A stretch of 64,000 bases of DNA from Phlyctochytrium arcticum (lineage: Eukaryota; Chytridiomycota; Chytridiomycetes; Chytridiales; Chytridiaceae), in contig JAHLKI010000041.1 in assembly GCA_025602905.1 (NCBI GenBank), positions 1 through 64,000 on the forward strand. The letters run 5' to 3'. The position numbers were made by a program, and so were the translations under genes. Under the pieces are notes generated by a model. It was not told the DNA's origin. It did no database searches and worked only from the letters and a program-made list of their open reading frames with translations. Below are positions 1 to 10,141 of this stretch, one piece after another (positions within the stretch are counted from its first letter, which is position 1; each line of letters begins with the position of its first letter).

Positions 1-1135
1 GCCTGCCCCCACGACCTGCTGGAGCAACATAGCCATGGACTCATTCCGACCTCCCACTGACCACCGCTGGTAGCAACGCCGTATTAGTGGTGGTGGACCG
101 CTTGTCTAAGCGAGCACATTTCATTCCAACAACGAAACAGCGACAGCCAAGGATACAGCGCAACTTTTCATCGCACATGTGTTCAAGCATCATGGATTAC
201 CCGACGCCATAGTCACCGATCGAGACTCAAAGTTCATCAGCAAGTTCTGGTCAGAACTGATGAAATCTCTCGACTGCAACACCCAGATTTCCACCGCAAG
301 ACACCAGCAAACAAACGGATTAGCCGAAGTAACGATCAAGAGTTTGAAAACATACCTCCGCGCGTTCGTCGATTATCACATGACCAACTGGCAAGATCTT
401 TTGCACCTCGCCGAATTTGCATACAACGACTCGACCTCAAGCTCAACGGGCTTGACCCCCTTCTACGTTGACACTGGACGTCATCCCCGCACACCGAACA
501 CACCCTTAGACCTCAACAACGCTGCCAACCCCGAAGCCTCAGACTTTCTCACACACATCAACGATACGATCAAAGTAGCCCGCGACAACATTGTAGCCGC
601 ACAACAGCGCCAGGCAGAACAGTATAACAAAGATCGCCGTCCCTCGCCTACCTACAATGTCGGAGACCTCGTTATGCTCTCGCACAAAGGACTATCCCAG
701 GAGACAACCCGCGACCGGCCCGTCGCTAAGCTTCTACCACTGTGGTTAGGACCATTCCCGATCACCGCCCTCGATGCCAACAGGAATGTCACCCTCGATT
801 TGCCTCCCACGATTCAAGCACATCCTACCTTCCACATCAGCCTCATCAAGCCTTACGTTCAACCAACCACCCACTTCCCGGATCGCCAAGTACCTCCACG
901 CCCCGCTCCCCAGATTTACAACGACGAAGCTTTCTATGAAGTTGAACGCATTGAAAGTCATCGGAAGTACCGCAATCAACTCCGATATCTGGTTAAATGG
1001 AAAGGTTATCCGTCTGAGGAAAATACGTTTGAACCCGCCAAGAGTTTCGAAGGCCCGGCAGCCATTGCTATTCTCAAGGACTACCAGGCCAAGCACAACC
1101 TCCGGTACCGCTCATCCTTTAGTGAGGGAGTGTGA
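1..1135 (+). pseudogene. Ty3/gypsy integrase with C-terminal chromodomain (3' end of element)
   Basis: This is the end of a chromoviral pol gene, running into the window from the left. The longest open stretch starts at 179. It shows the integrase core (HHGLPDAIVTDRDSKF, then the QTNG and E region), the conserved tail with HPTFHISLIKPY, and a chromodomain near residues 245-290 (YEVERIESHR, YLVKWKGY, NTFEP). Such chromodomains steer insertion to modified chromatin. The part before 179 reads VVVDRLSKRAHF in another frame, so an indel around base 140 separates the first catalytic Asp from the rest and the copy is probably dead. The stop codon lies inside the LTR that follows. Confidence 0.9.
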
Positions 1136-1398
1136 CAAGCCCGGCTTGTCAGTATAATCTTGTCATTGTTAACGCGTCGCGTGTCGCGTTCGCGTCTTCA
1201 TTTCCGTAGTTTACCGTTCGCCATCCTTTTCATTAGATAGCTAGCGGTAGCCTTTTTGTACATAGTTCTCCCCTGTATATAGTCTTGGTCCTCTGGACAT
1301 CCCCTCTTCTTTCTCTAGCAATTCTATTCTCATTGTATCATACTTCATTCGACATAGTTATTGCTCAACAACACTGAACCAAGGAGTCTTGTTATAGA
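1131..1398 (+). repeat. 3' LTR of the chromodomain Ty3 element
   Basis: The segment begins TGTGACAAGCC just after a purine stretch that can serve as polypurine tract. Its borders are defined by a second copy in reverse orientation at 48017-48283, nearly identical over about 268 bases. The match ends at ...GTCTTGTTATAGA. The right end does not show a canonical CA, so that border could be off by a few bases. Confidence 0.85.
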
Positions 1399-1399
1399 T

Positions 1400-1990
1400 C
1401 TCCTAGACCCAGTGGCCGTCAAACGCCTCCATCGGACGACAACCCCGGTTGGAGTCCGCGGCGCGTGAACTTTCGTTGCGTCGTGCAATCCCTTTCCCGT
1501 ATGAGCAAGTTGCACGCTCTTCACCCAGGTCAATGCTAGTTGGAGTCCTAAATCCGCACATTGGGCCGTAAATAACGTCATTTGCTCTGGTTCTGGGCTC
1601 AACAGAAGATGGGAAGGCGTGGAAGTTGTAATGGCAGAAGTCCTTCCAACCATTGTCCGCACTCTCAAAGCGGTGTGTTCGCATTGTGCTCATATGCGTC
1701 AACGGGATTTTGAACACAAGCAGTGCTGCATCCCCGCGGAGACAACATTGCGCCCAGCCCAAGGCAAAATCCAGGTGAGGCGTGGTGTAGAACCCTCTGC
1801 GAGTGGAGAATTCGTGTCCCGAAGATGCCAGGCGATTTCGTTCTTTTCTTTCACATTCTTTTGGACGATGTGGACAGCTGTGGGTTTTGGCACAAACAGG
1901 ATGTCTCTTGACCGGATCTCGTCTTGCCTTCCCATCAAAACGAATCGCGCGTCAATGGTTGGCAGCAACACCAGTTCCTCTGCGACTTGG
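1400..1990 (-). pseudogene. C-terminal fragment with DUF3990-like (ART-like) domain
   Basis: The minus strand encodes a domain with GFYTT, then WAQ, VFKIPLTHMSTMRT, HRFESAD, HYNFH and NDVIYGPMCGF. The order (GFYxT, xxWA, hydrophobic strand, late YDVIxGP) is that of DUF3990 proteins, which are thought to be ADP-ribosyltransferase-like. The same domain occurs at 62690-63140, aligned at DNA and protein level. Upstream sequence (VPKPTAVHIVQKN, EIAWHLRD) is in another frame, offset by one indel near 1800. There is no start codon, so this is a decayed fragment. The family call rests on motif memory; the relation to the 63 kb copy is seen directly. Confidence 0.6.
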
Positions 1991-1994
1991 AAGT

Positions 1995-2335
1995 TGCATG
2001 GGACCCGCTTCTGATCCCTTTACTGGCCCCCACATAAAGCTGTCCATGCGCAAAGACCGGGGTAGGTAAATACAGGCCGACGTGCGTCACTGTCTGTCCT
2101 TGGCTCTTGTTGATGGTCATTGCGTACGCAACGCGGACGGGAAACTGTCGTCTTCTGAGGACAAAAGGTAAGTCACCCTCATTGGTCATCAGGATTCCAG
2201 GTATGAAGACGGCACATCCGATGTTCAATCTTTGCAACAATGACCTGTGGCCCAACCGTTCGACGATGAGGCGGGTTCCGTTGCACAGGCCAAGGGAGGG
2301 ATTCAAACAATCCCCGGAGATTCTTGTCGCTTCCA
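1995..2335 (-). pseudogene. Helitron/Pif1-type helicase C-terminal fragment
   Basis: The minus strand reads LNPSLGLCNGTRLIV, later LPFVLRRRQFPVRVAYAM, TINKSQGQT and HGQLYVGASK. These are the last conserved motifs of Pif1-family helicases as found in Helitron RepHel proteins, which unwind DNA during rolling-circle transposition. The Walker A part and the Rep domain are absent, so about 110 residues of a much larger protein remain. Reading frame is open across the fragment. It is fused on its 5' side to the family B fragment and followed on its 3' side by unrelated sequence. Confidence 0.75.
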
Positions 2336-2662
2336 GGCTTCCAGCTCGTTGGCGTCTTCGTAATCGTAAGGGAACGCGGGCGCATGTCTTCCCGTGATGA
2401 CATGCTCGTATTTTGGGTGACTTGCAAGCGTCGCTTGCCCCTTTTCCGTCAGGGCCAGATGTCCGTGCGCATGACACTCTAGAGCTAGCCAATCTTGGCT
2501 GATTTTGGTGTCCCACACACCGAAGTGCTCGATGCGCGGGGGGGCAATTGTGCCTGACAGTCTAGGCCGCAATTGGTCGGGAGCGGAGGGACGATTTGCA
2601 CTGTTTGCCCGTGGAGGATGATGGATCGGTGGATAGTGGCGCAACATCGCATATATACCCAC
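2336..2662 (-). pseudogene. Family B repeated domain, fragment
   Basis: The minus strand contains ISQDWLALECHAHGHLALTE, then GQATLASHPKYEH, TGRHAPAFPYDYED. The same block occurs on the plus strand at 48470-48660 at about 85 percent identity by eye. I do not recognise the family. Here the block leads without a visible boundary into the Helitron helicase fragment, suggesting capture or chimerism. No complete gene is evident; the upstream sequence to about 2790 encodes a hydrophobic stretch in another frame. Confidence 0.55.
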
Positions 2663-4428
2663 GTAGCATGCTAACCATTACGGCCCCGACTGCCGCTGAA
2701 ATCAGCTCTCCTAGCCAGGTTTTCGCGCCATCCGTGGGGCTCTGTGCGATTGAATAGTGTAGAATGAGTAGCAATATCTCAAACACGGCCAGGAGCGATA
2801 TGGAAAGTACGGCTTTGTGGTCCTCCAGAAAGGTGGCATATTGGGCCGACCTGTCTTATGTTTGATTAGCCATAGCGGGTTAGACCACGGTGGTGTCATA
2901 ACTCTACCTTGCTCGATCTCGATGACACAACGGGAACCGCACGGAAAATCTCCCACCACCCGAGCGAGAGCACGTCGTTTGAGTAGGGGGAGTGGGATAG
3001 AGACATCAGGTAGCCGTCAGTGATATTTTGAAATCATCTTTCCCATTATTTTCCCTTGGGTAATAGTCTTGGGTGGAAGAGTGACACCCATTGGCGGCAA
3101 TGGTTTCAACAATCGTAACATGCTCTCTGCTGGTTGTGCTGCCCAAGCAATTTTTGCTGTTGGGGAGACGGGTGATGATTTGTTGATTTCGACCTATCGT
3201 CGAAACTGTGAATGTCCAGTAGGACTCGATTGATGCGGGGTGCGGGAGGAGAGGAATGGTTGACGGGACGGCTTTTCGCATGATATTTTGATGACAGGAT
3301 CGTGGCAAGTGACAGGACCGTGCCGTGGCAAGTGACAGAATCGTGGCAAGTGACAGGGGTGTCAACGATCGCGAGAACGATCGAGAAATTGGATAGACAG
3401 ATTCCATTTTGACTCAGTCTTTCAGAGAACTATGGTTACTCAGGGTCGTGCAGTATCTGGTCCTGCTGAAAGTCTAAAACAGCGTCGGCAATCGAGAAAT
3501 CTCTCCCCATTCCCACGGATTCCCCACGACCGAGAGAAGGACCTTTCACGTCCAAGTTGTTCTAAATAGAAGTTGTGGGTACACTATAGGATGGAAATCA
3601 TTAGGAAGGCCTCTGAGGTCGGTTAAGTGCACAATAGTTACCTTCTTGATCGCGGAATCTTGCCAGGTAGCATCGCAAAATGTCGACATGGGAAATCTCT
3701 GGAAATGGTCCGTCAGCTGCGACCTTGGTGGCTGGTATGTTGCTTCTCTCCACAGAGTCTCCACAGACTCTCCAGAGCAACGATTCGCTCGATTCGACAT
3801 ATATTTATCGCGAGCTTTTTTCAAACATGACTGTTTCCGCACGCCGTACTTCAGAAAGCGGGAGATCATCTTGATTTTTGATGTTGGTAGATGGGGTAAA
3901 TTTGCTGGTTGTTCAATCGCGATGCGTGGGAAAATAACTCAGCTTTGTTGAAGATCCGAAAGGGATAGCTACAACCCCCGGGAGATTACTTGTTTCTGAA
4001 CAAATTACAAAGTATATGATAATGATATGCATGCAGATCAGTCCATCTACCCGTGTGGAGCTGGAGTCTGTAGTGGGCGGAGGAAGTGACGGTTATAGCC
4101 TATTTTCTTTAAGAGTGTACTAGACAAAATACAATCTCCTCTCATAATGGATATCCATGCAGATCATGGGTCCAAATTCTGTTTTCTACAGTTGTTGAAC
4201 TTTGGGGTGTGGGCGGCCTTTGATGCACGACTTTCCGGCCTGTCCGACGGGAGTAGGCGGCCGGCGGGACGTCACGCCCCCACGACGTGATTGCGGCGTA
4301 GGCCCACAGGGCTCGCACAGGTTTCAATGTGGAGGGTATGAAAAAGATTGAGCCCAAAAAATGCATTTTTAAATTACGATTTTCGCCAAGCAAAAGCGAA
4401 GGGAGATGTACGCTCTGAAAGTCCAAGA
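2663..4428. other. Spacer without a supported gene
   Basis: I see no recognisable coding sequence in this stretch of about 1.8 kb between the mobile-element mosaic and THOC1. It holds one short tandem repeat at 3301-3358. Open frames are short and match nothing I know. Confidence 0.5.
3301..3358. repeat. Three copies of a 17-base motif
   Basis: CGTGGCAAGTGACAG followed by two variable bases occurs at 3301, 3324 and 3342, with spacers of 6 and 1 bases. Confidence 0.8.
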
Positions 4429-7213
4429 TTATTCGGCAGGCGTCGTGGTAGTGGCTGCGTCCGCGACAACCTCGATTTTGGACCTTTTCACCGGCGTTTC
4501 AACATTTCGGTCGACTTCAGCAACTGACCGTTTCTGGTGAGTGCGAACGAGATCAGATATAGAGTAAGATGATCGTGCGCAAGTGAAACTCACCCTTGTT
4601 GGACTCTGCACATTTGGAGACGAAGCGCTAGCCTTAACCTCAGCGGTGGCGTTAGACTCACTCCCCTTCACTTGACTAGGATCTGTTTCCAGGCCGGGAT
4701 CCGGTGAAGGCTGGCGTGACGCGCCTGAGGTATCCATCGGTTCTTGCTGAACCGCTGCCTCATTGCCATCATTACCTGCGCAAAAGAGCAATACTCAATA
4801 AGACTAATAAATTGATGCAGAAGGAGGGATAGTACAAACTTTTTTCATCTCTGCCTTCCGGCGCCCCAGCCTCATTCTTTCGCTGAGTTTTGCGCCATTC
4901 CATCAGCAGAGTCTTTGCTGGCGCTTTAGGATCAATTTGGATTTCGGTCTGTCGGTTACTATGAAAGAGCGACAAATGGGGACGCATTGTAATGCGATAT
5001 GTTCGCCATGTGAATTTCTTGAGAGGAAAATAACTCAGTTTCCTCACATACAATTGATCCGTGTCAGAAAATTCCATACCATATCCTTATGCAGAGCGTA
5101 TTCCTCCTCAACACCACCAGTCAATTCACCCTTCTCACCCAACTGATCATCCAGTTGCGCAATCAAGGTTTCAAAATCAGGAATGCCGTTCTTGCGTGAC
5201 GATGATTTTATCAATATTTCGGCGTCATCACCGCGCGCCCATAGTGCTGTGAGTTGGTCATTTCCAAGCCACTTATTGCGCCGTACAGTTTCAGAACCCT
5301 AAGAGTTGACCCTTAGTTACGTTCACAGTCGTACTTTTTGACGCTAATTACCAAAAGCTTTGGCTTTTGTGCACCAGCCTCGACATTTATTGATGGGAGC
5401 TCGAAAGATTTGCATGAGCGATTCTTCCAGTCAATCTGACAGAAGTCAGTAAGCCATTAGCTCTTTTAAGTTGTTACAAACATACCCAATTGCGCTCGTG
5501 GGTAACAACTGTGCTGAGATTTCGGGCAAATAGCTTGCCATACGGGTATGTTGATTCTGAAATGGTGTATGAGCGATTTCTAGCCTCTTTCAGCCAAGTC
5601 TCCTAAACAAGGACACCCATATTACATTCATGTTTTGGACCGCGAACCTCGCGAAATTACGTACTTGTTCGGGGGTAAGGGTATAAGGATACTGCACAGA
5701 CTTGTTTCGGTCGGGATAGTCTGCCAGGTCCTGCGTAACTTTCTCCTTCTCATCTTTGCCCAGCATGAGTAAATACTGCAAAATGATCGAAAACTGGGCC
5801 AAAATTTGACGCCGAAAAAATGGGTCTCTGAGCTAATGGGGCCGTGAAGCGTATAAGCTTCCGGTAATAGGTTACTATGCAACGATTGCCACACCTACCT
5901 CGAGCTCAAAGAGATTTAAACTGGTAAGATATTTCGGAAAAAAGTGTTTGGATCGGAAGTTACACTGTGGGAAAGTCCGTTTACAGCATTCTCGTCCGAC
6001 CGAGCCTTGCGCTTCCGATCAGTTAAACTTCGATTCCGATCATCACTTGATCGGAATGGTGTTGTTTCTTTGTTGATTTGTTCGAAGCGAGTCAAAGTCA
6101 AATCTATTCCCTGCAAGCAAGGACGTCAACAAGGCACGATTTGATTCACGTCTGAACTTACGTTATGAAATATGTCGAATTCTGCTGCATTCCATAATAA
6201 TGTAGGGTTGCCAAAGAACTTTTGTAGATGCCAGAATGTAAGGTAGAGAGATGACACTGTTTCCCAAAATTAGGAGGTTGGTAAGATGCATGTTAAATTA
6301 ATAGTCATACGCTTGTCTGCTGCGGAACCCTCGGTATCCATGGCCATCTCCGCAACCTCCCCCTCGTAGTGCGTTTCATTCTTTAGATTGAAAGTGCCGC
6401 GGAGATTGACACCTGTATTTGCGTAAATAATCTGAAATCTTCCGGAATGATCAACAGACTCTACATACCGGATTGCCCGCAGAGCGGGAATACGCTTGCC
6501 ATGAATACCAGCAACCGTCCAGCGGTTATAGTGTTTTTCGTCCTTGACAATCGGCGCAGGATCTCATTACAAAGCCGTAACAGCGTTAATCCCTTTCCAC
6601 GTTTGGGATGGATGTTCTGAGTGACAAGGGATCAGCATGCGGCTTGTAATGCCGAAAGTCAAAAAAAGTCGTGTTTCCAACCGCTGTCAATCGAGATACT
6701 CGTGCTTCCATGTAGGCAATAACTCGCTCGGCCCCCGAGATCGTCAAAACATCCAAAAGATCCTCGATCAAACAGAAGGGGGCGCTTTGATCCTGCATTT
6801 CTACGAGTAAGTTGATGGGTTTCAATTCTGTCGCGGAGCTGTAATAGTTGTGGTATCTGGAAGTGTACCTTGTTCTGTGCAGTACAGTGACAGATCTAGC
6901 AGATTATCAAGGCTCTTGAAAAGATTGTCATCCTCCATTTCTGCCTTATCCTATTGCACGAGAAGAGACAATGACTGAATTTTAGCACAGAGTGTTGTCT
7001 GGTGATCGAATGGGTCCAAGTAGGACGCACCACTATATCAAACACTGTTGCTTGAAACGCATTGAGCAGCGAGCCGGCTTGCAACTCCTTTGCGGGCGGG
7101 AGCCTTTCCACCACAGAATCCCGGATAACTGAAGCCTTGGCAATCTCTGGCGTTTGTCCTACTTTCTCGAGAATAGCAAACAGCTCGTGTTTCAAGCGAT
7201 CCTCGGTGGTCAT
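4429..7213 (-). CDS. THOC1: THO complex subunit 1 (THOC1/HPR1)
   Basis: THOC1 is a scaffold subunit of the THO/TREX complex, which couples transcription to mRNA packaging and export in the nucleus. The gene is split into many exons. From the start at 7213 the exons encode a helical N-terminus, then LIEDLLDVLTISGAERVIAY, LLRLCNEILRRLSR, FMASVFPLCGQSG, FWHLQKFFGNP (about 6200), TLTPEQVRNF (about 5650), HERNWIDWKN (about 5490), LGNDQLTALW (about 5250) and ASRLIAR (about 5010). These follow the order of human THOC1 from memory, including the EENWNSWKN block. The last exon (4791-4429) carries a low-complexity Ser/Pro-rich tail with a basic patch (PVKRSK). Introns are about 50-90 bases. The start is shared with a divergent promoter for SRP68. 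Confidence 0.9.
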
Positions 7214-7407
7214 GCTTGCTTTGGCCGTTGGGTTGGGGGTATCGATCAGAGAGTTTGCGATTCCACAGATTCCACAGTGCCAAAATTGCGAGAGCTGGGC
7301 AAGAACTTAGAAGTGACAAATCGGCGGCACAGCCATACAAGCGGCGTCAAGCGGCCAAAGAACTCGTTGATCTTTCGACATTATTATTGGATTCAGCGTT
7401 TGACAAT
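7214..7407. promoter_or_regulatory. Bidirectional promoter between THOC1 and SRP68
   Basis: Only 194 bases separate the THOC1 and SRP68 start codons, which point away from each other. Both genes must share this promoter region unless their transcripts overlap. No clear TATA box is seen. Confidence 0.6.
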
Positions 7408-9762
7408 ATGGCAGACGACTCCAGCGCTGTTATGGACATGGACGTCTCTGCATTACGACCCACCATAGCTCCGGGGGAGCTGTCCTTAAACGGTAAGTTC
7501 TGCTTGCCTCCAAGACAACGGCGATCTAGCTGACGGAGGAATGCAGTGTTGGTTTTGACCAACGAGGCTCGAAATATGCATGGACTTCGCCACCAAGACT
7601 ATCAACGATATCGGTACTGCATGAAGCAAATCCGCTGATCTTTGAACACCTTGGATCTGACGATTGATTGTGCAGACAGTATTGTACGAGAAAGGTTCGA
7701 CGGTTGCGTCAGATATGCAAAATCACTCAATCCGCGCCGCGACGAAAGTACGAGAAGAAGGAGATTGTACCAGAGATTGTCACGAGTGAGAGGTACCGTA
7801 TCAATGCGAGCTACGAGGCACAATTGGCCCGGTTGCTTACATCAGTCCAGACACCTCCAAATCCCGCTATTCGAATGTGAAGCTGGATGGGCATACGCCA
7901 TGGAGTTGAAGGCAGAGATCCGCGATGAGCCTCGTAAAAGGTTTCACTTGCTGAAGCGTCTGAGGAGAGCGGTCGAAGCTGGCAAGACCTTGCTCAAGCT
8001 GTGCAAAGATTGCCAAGCCGAGGGGCGAACGATCCTGGAAGTAGAGGTAACCTAACTGCATAGCGTTAAAGGTGCAAACGCTTATCGGGATTGCTGTTAC
8101 TTTAGGGTTATGTATCTCTCATGATTGCGCATCTTTTCTTCGAAGAGGAAAAATGGGAGCTGGCTCTGAAGTGCTTTGCCAAATCTCGGTAAGATGGCCA
8201 CACGATCTGACCAGTTTTGTTGTTTCCAACACTCATGCGTCAATGAAAACAGTGTCATCTTTGAAAAACTGTCCAAAACTGGCGTCGCTCAACGAGAGGC
8301 CCTTTGCCAAAAGACAATCGACACTATTGATCCAAATATCCGATTCTGTGCATACAACTTGAAGATCAAGGGGGCGCAGACATTACCGGAAATCATGCAG
8401 TCACCCAGCAAATCGCTCGTAGGCGACCTAAACAAAATAACAAGAGATGCAGAAGTAGTTATGATTTTTGTTGCTATACCGCTTACTTGCTAAATTCTCC
8501 ATGAAGGCAATATTGAAGGAAGAAGTGGAAGTTACCCAAGGGGGCGTTTCCATAACATGGCGTGGAAAGTCTATATCCGTTGGAAATGAGGAATTGATGA
8601 CAAAGATCCAGGAATCGCAACAATTGTCTCAGCAAATCTTGTCAGAATCTCCACTGACTGATGTACGAGCTGAGAGCAAACGCTTTGACCCCGCTTTGAA
8701 CAGTTTCACTCGTGCCATCAAATTGGCAAAGGCCGACATTCGTGCAGATGGGGTTGGTAAAAAGGGAAGACGTTCTATCGTCCATTTGCTAAACTTACGC
8801 TATTTAGGCTGCGGCAGCCAAAGTTAAATCTTCCAAAAGTGATAAGCACTCGACCTCGCTGCAATTGCTTCTGGCCTTCATTCTATTTGAAAAACAGAAG
8901 CTCATTATGGAGCGCACAAAACGCGTGGTCGCCATTATAAGACGGGATACTTTACATCGACCTGCTGATCATCATTTTCCCCGAAAGTCTCAGAAGCCAC
9001 AGGATGTTATCAGAGCCCTTGAAATTGCAGAACAGGTATGGTATAGCACTGGCTCACTTCTGGTTTGGATCCTTCTCATGACTGATCCGCTTACAGGGAC
9101 TCAAAGAATTACAAAATCTTCCCGTGTTGGAAACTGATATCGGACTGCAAAGTCTTTTGACTACGCAGTTGTGCGCTCTGTCTGCTACAAGGGCCCTCTT
9201 TCTTGGTCAAGACTTTGCGCGTCAACAAAAAAAACCGGAAGCCCTTGCTTTGTTTGACGAGGCCAGCTTACAAATTGCGAGTGCTCGCACAGAGTTGGAC
9301 GCTGCATCGCGTTACAGCCAAGCCGCTGATGCCCAACATGATTTGCAGCAGGTTTTGGAAGATTTGCAACGAATCGACAATGATATTCGAGGCGCCAGGA
9401 TCAAGCAACATGCCACTACCTACCTTCAACAGCAGCAGGCCGGACAGGGCACGGAAGGTGTCGCCAGCAAATTGCAAGGTCTGTCCTTGGAAGAGCAGAA
9501 GCCATTAGCGGAACAACTGGATACATATCGCTCCTCCTTTAACGCTTCTAATCCAAACCTGGTTCGCATTCTACCTGCTATCAAGCCAGTCCCTTATAAG
9601 CCCCTTTTCTTCGATGTGGCATACAACGGCATCCAATACCCTCTGGATAACCTGAAACGAAGAGCAGCCGGTCAAGAGCGCCAATTTGAGGACGAAATGC
9701 AAACTGGTGCCAAGGGAAAAGGTCTTTTGGGTGTCATTGGAGGGTTATGGGGCCGTGGCTAG
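7408..9762 (+). CDS. SRP68: Signal recognition particle subunit SRP68
   Basis: SRP68 binds SRP RNA and SRP72 in the cytosolic particle that targets nascent secretory proteins to the ER. The chosen start at 7408 gives an acidic leader, then an intron 7493-7546. The next exons give HGLRHQDYQRYR, YCTRKVRRLR and, after another intron, FECEAGWAYAMELK, EPRKRFHLLKRLRRAV, which form the RNA-binding N-terminal domain. Later exons give GYVSLMIAHLFFEEEKWELA (8100-8160), the central helical repeats, and a long last exon (from 9099) ending with the SRP72-binding tail near 9560-9760 (KPLFFDVAYNGIQYP). Splice sites are canonical and keep frame. It converges on COG3. Length and order match the family. Confidence 0.93.
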
Positions 9763-10141
9763 ATGAAGGCCAGGAGCTTGTATGTATATTAATTTAGATA
9801 TGAATGTCGAGAGAATAGAGTGGAAATACTGTTGGACCTAACGTGCTGCGCTACCTTGCACCCCTGCCGATACAGACCTTCCAGCCCGCAAACAATCCGT
9901 AGGCATTGCCCCTGGTGGATCATGTGAAATCGTTGTGGATGGATCAAGACTGTCAGATTGACCTTCTATCAGGCGGTCAAATCAAGCCCTTCGCTCTCAT
10001 ATAAGTCGTTTCGGATTGCACATCTGTACCCATAATCATACGCTGCGCTCTCGCGAACGCAGGGTAAGAAAGTGACACATCACCCACTATATGTACACAT
10101 ACGTACGGCACCACCGCAATCACGGCTTGTCTAATATATTC
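9763..10141. other. Convergent spacer of SRP68 and COG3
   Basis: These 379 bases lie between two stop codons and should hold both 3' untranslated regions. Nothing else is seen. Confidence 0.6.

Noticed and set aside
3006..3407. 133-codon minus-strand frame
   Set aside because: No domain; it includes the 17-base repeat, which explains its repeated residues.
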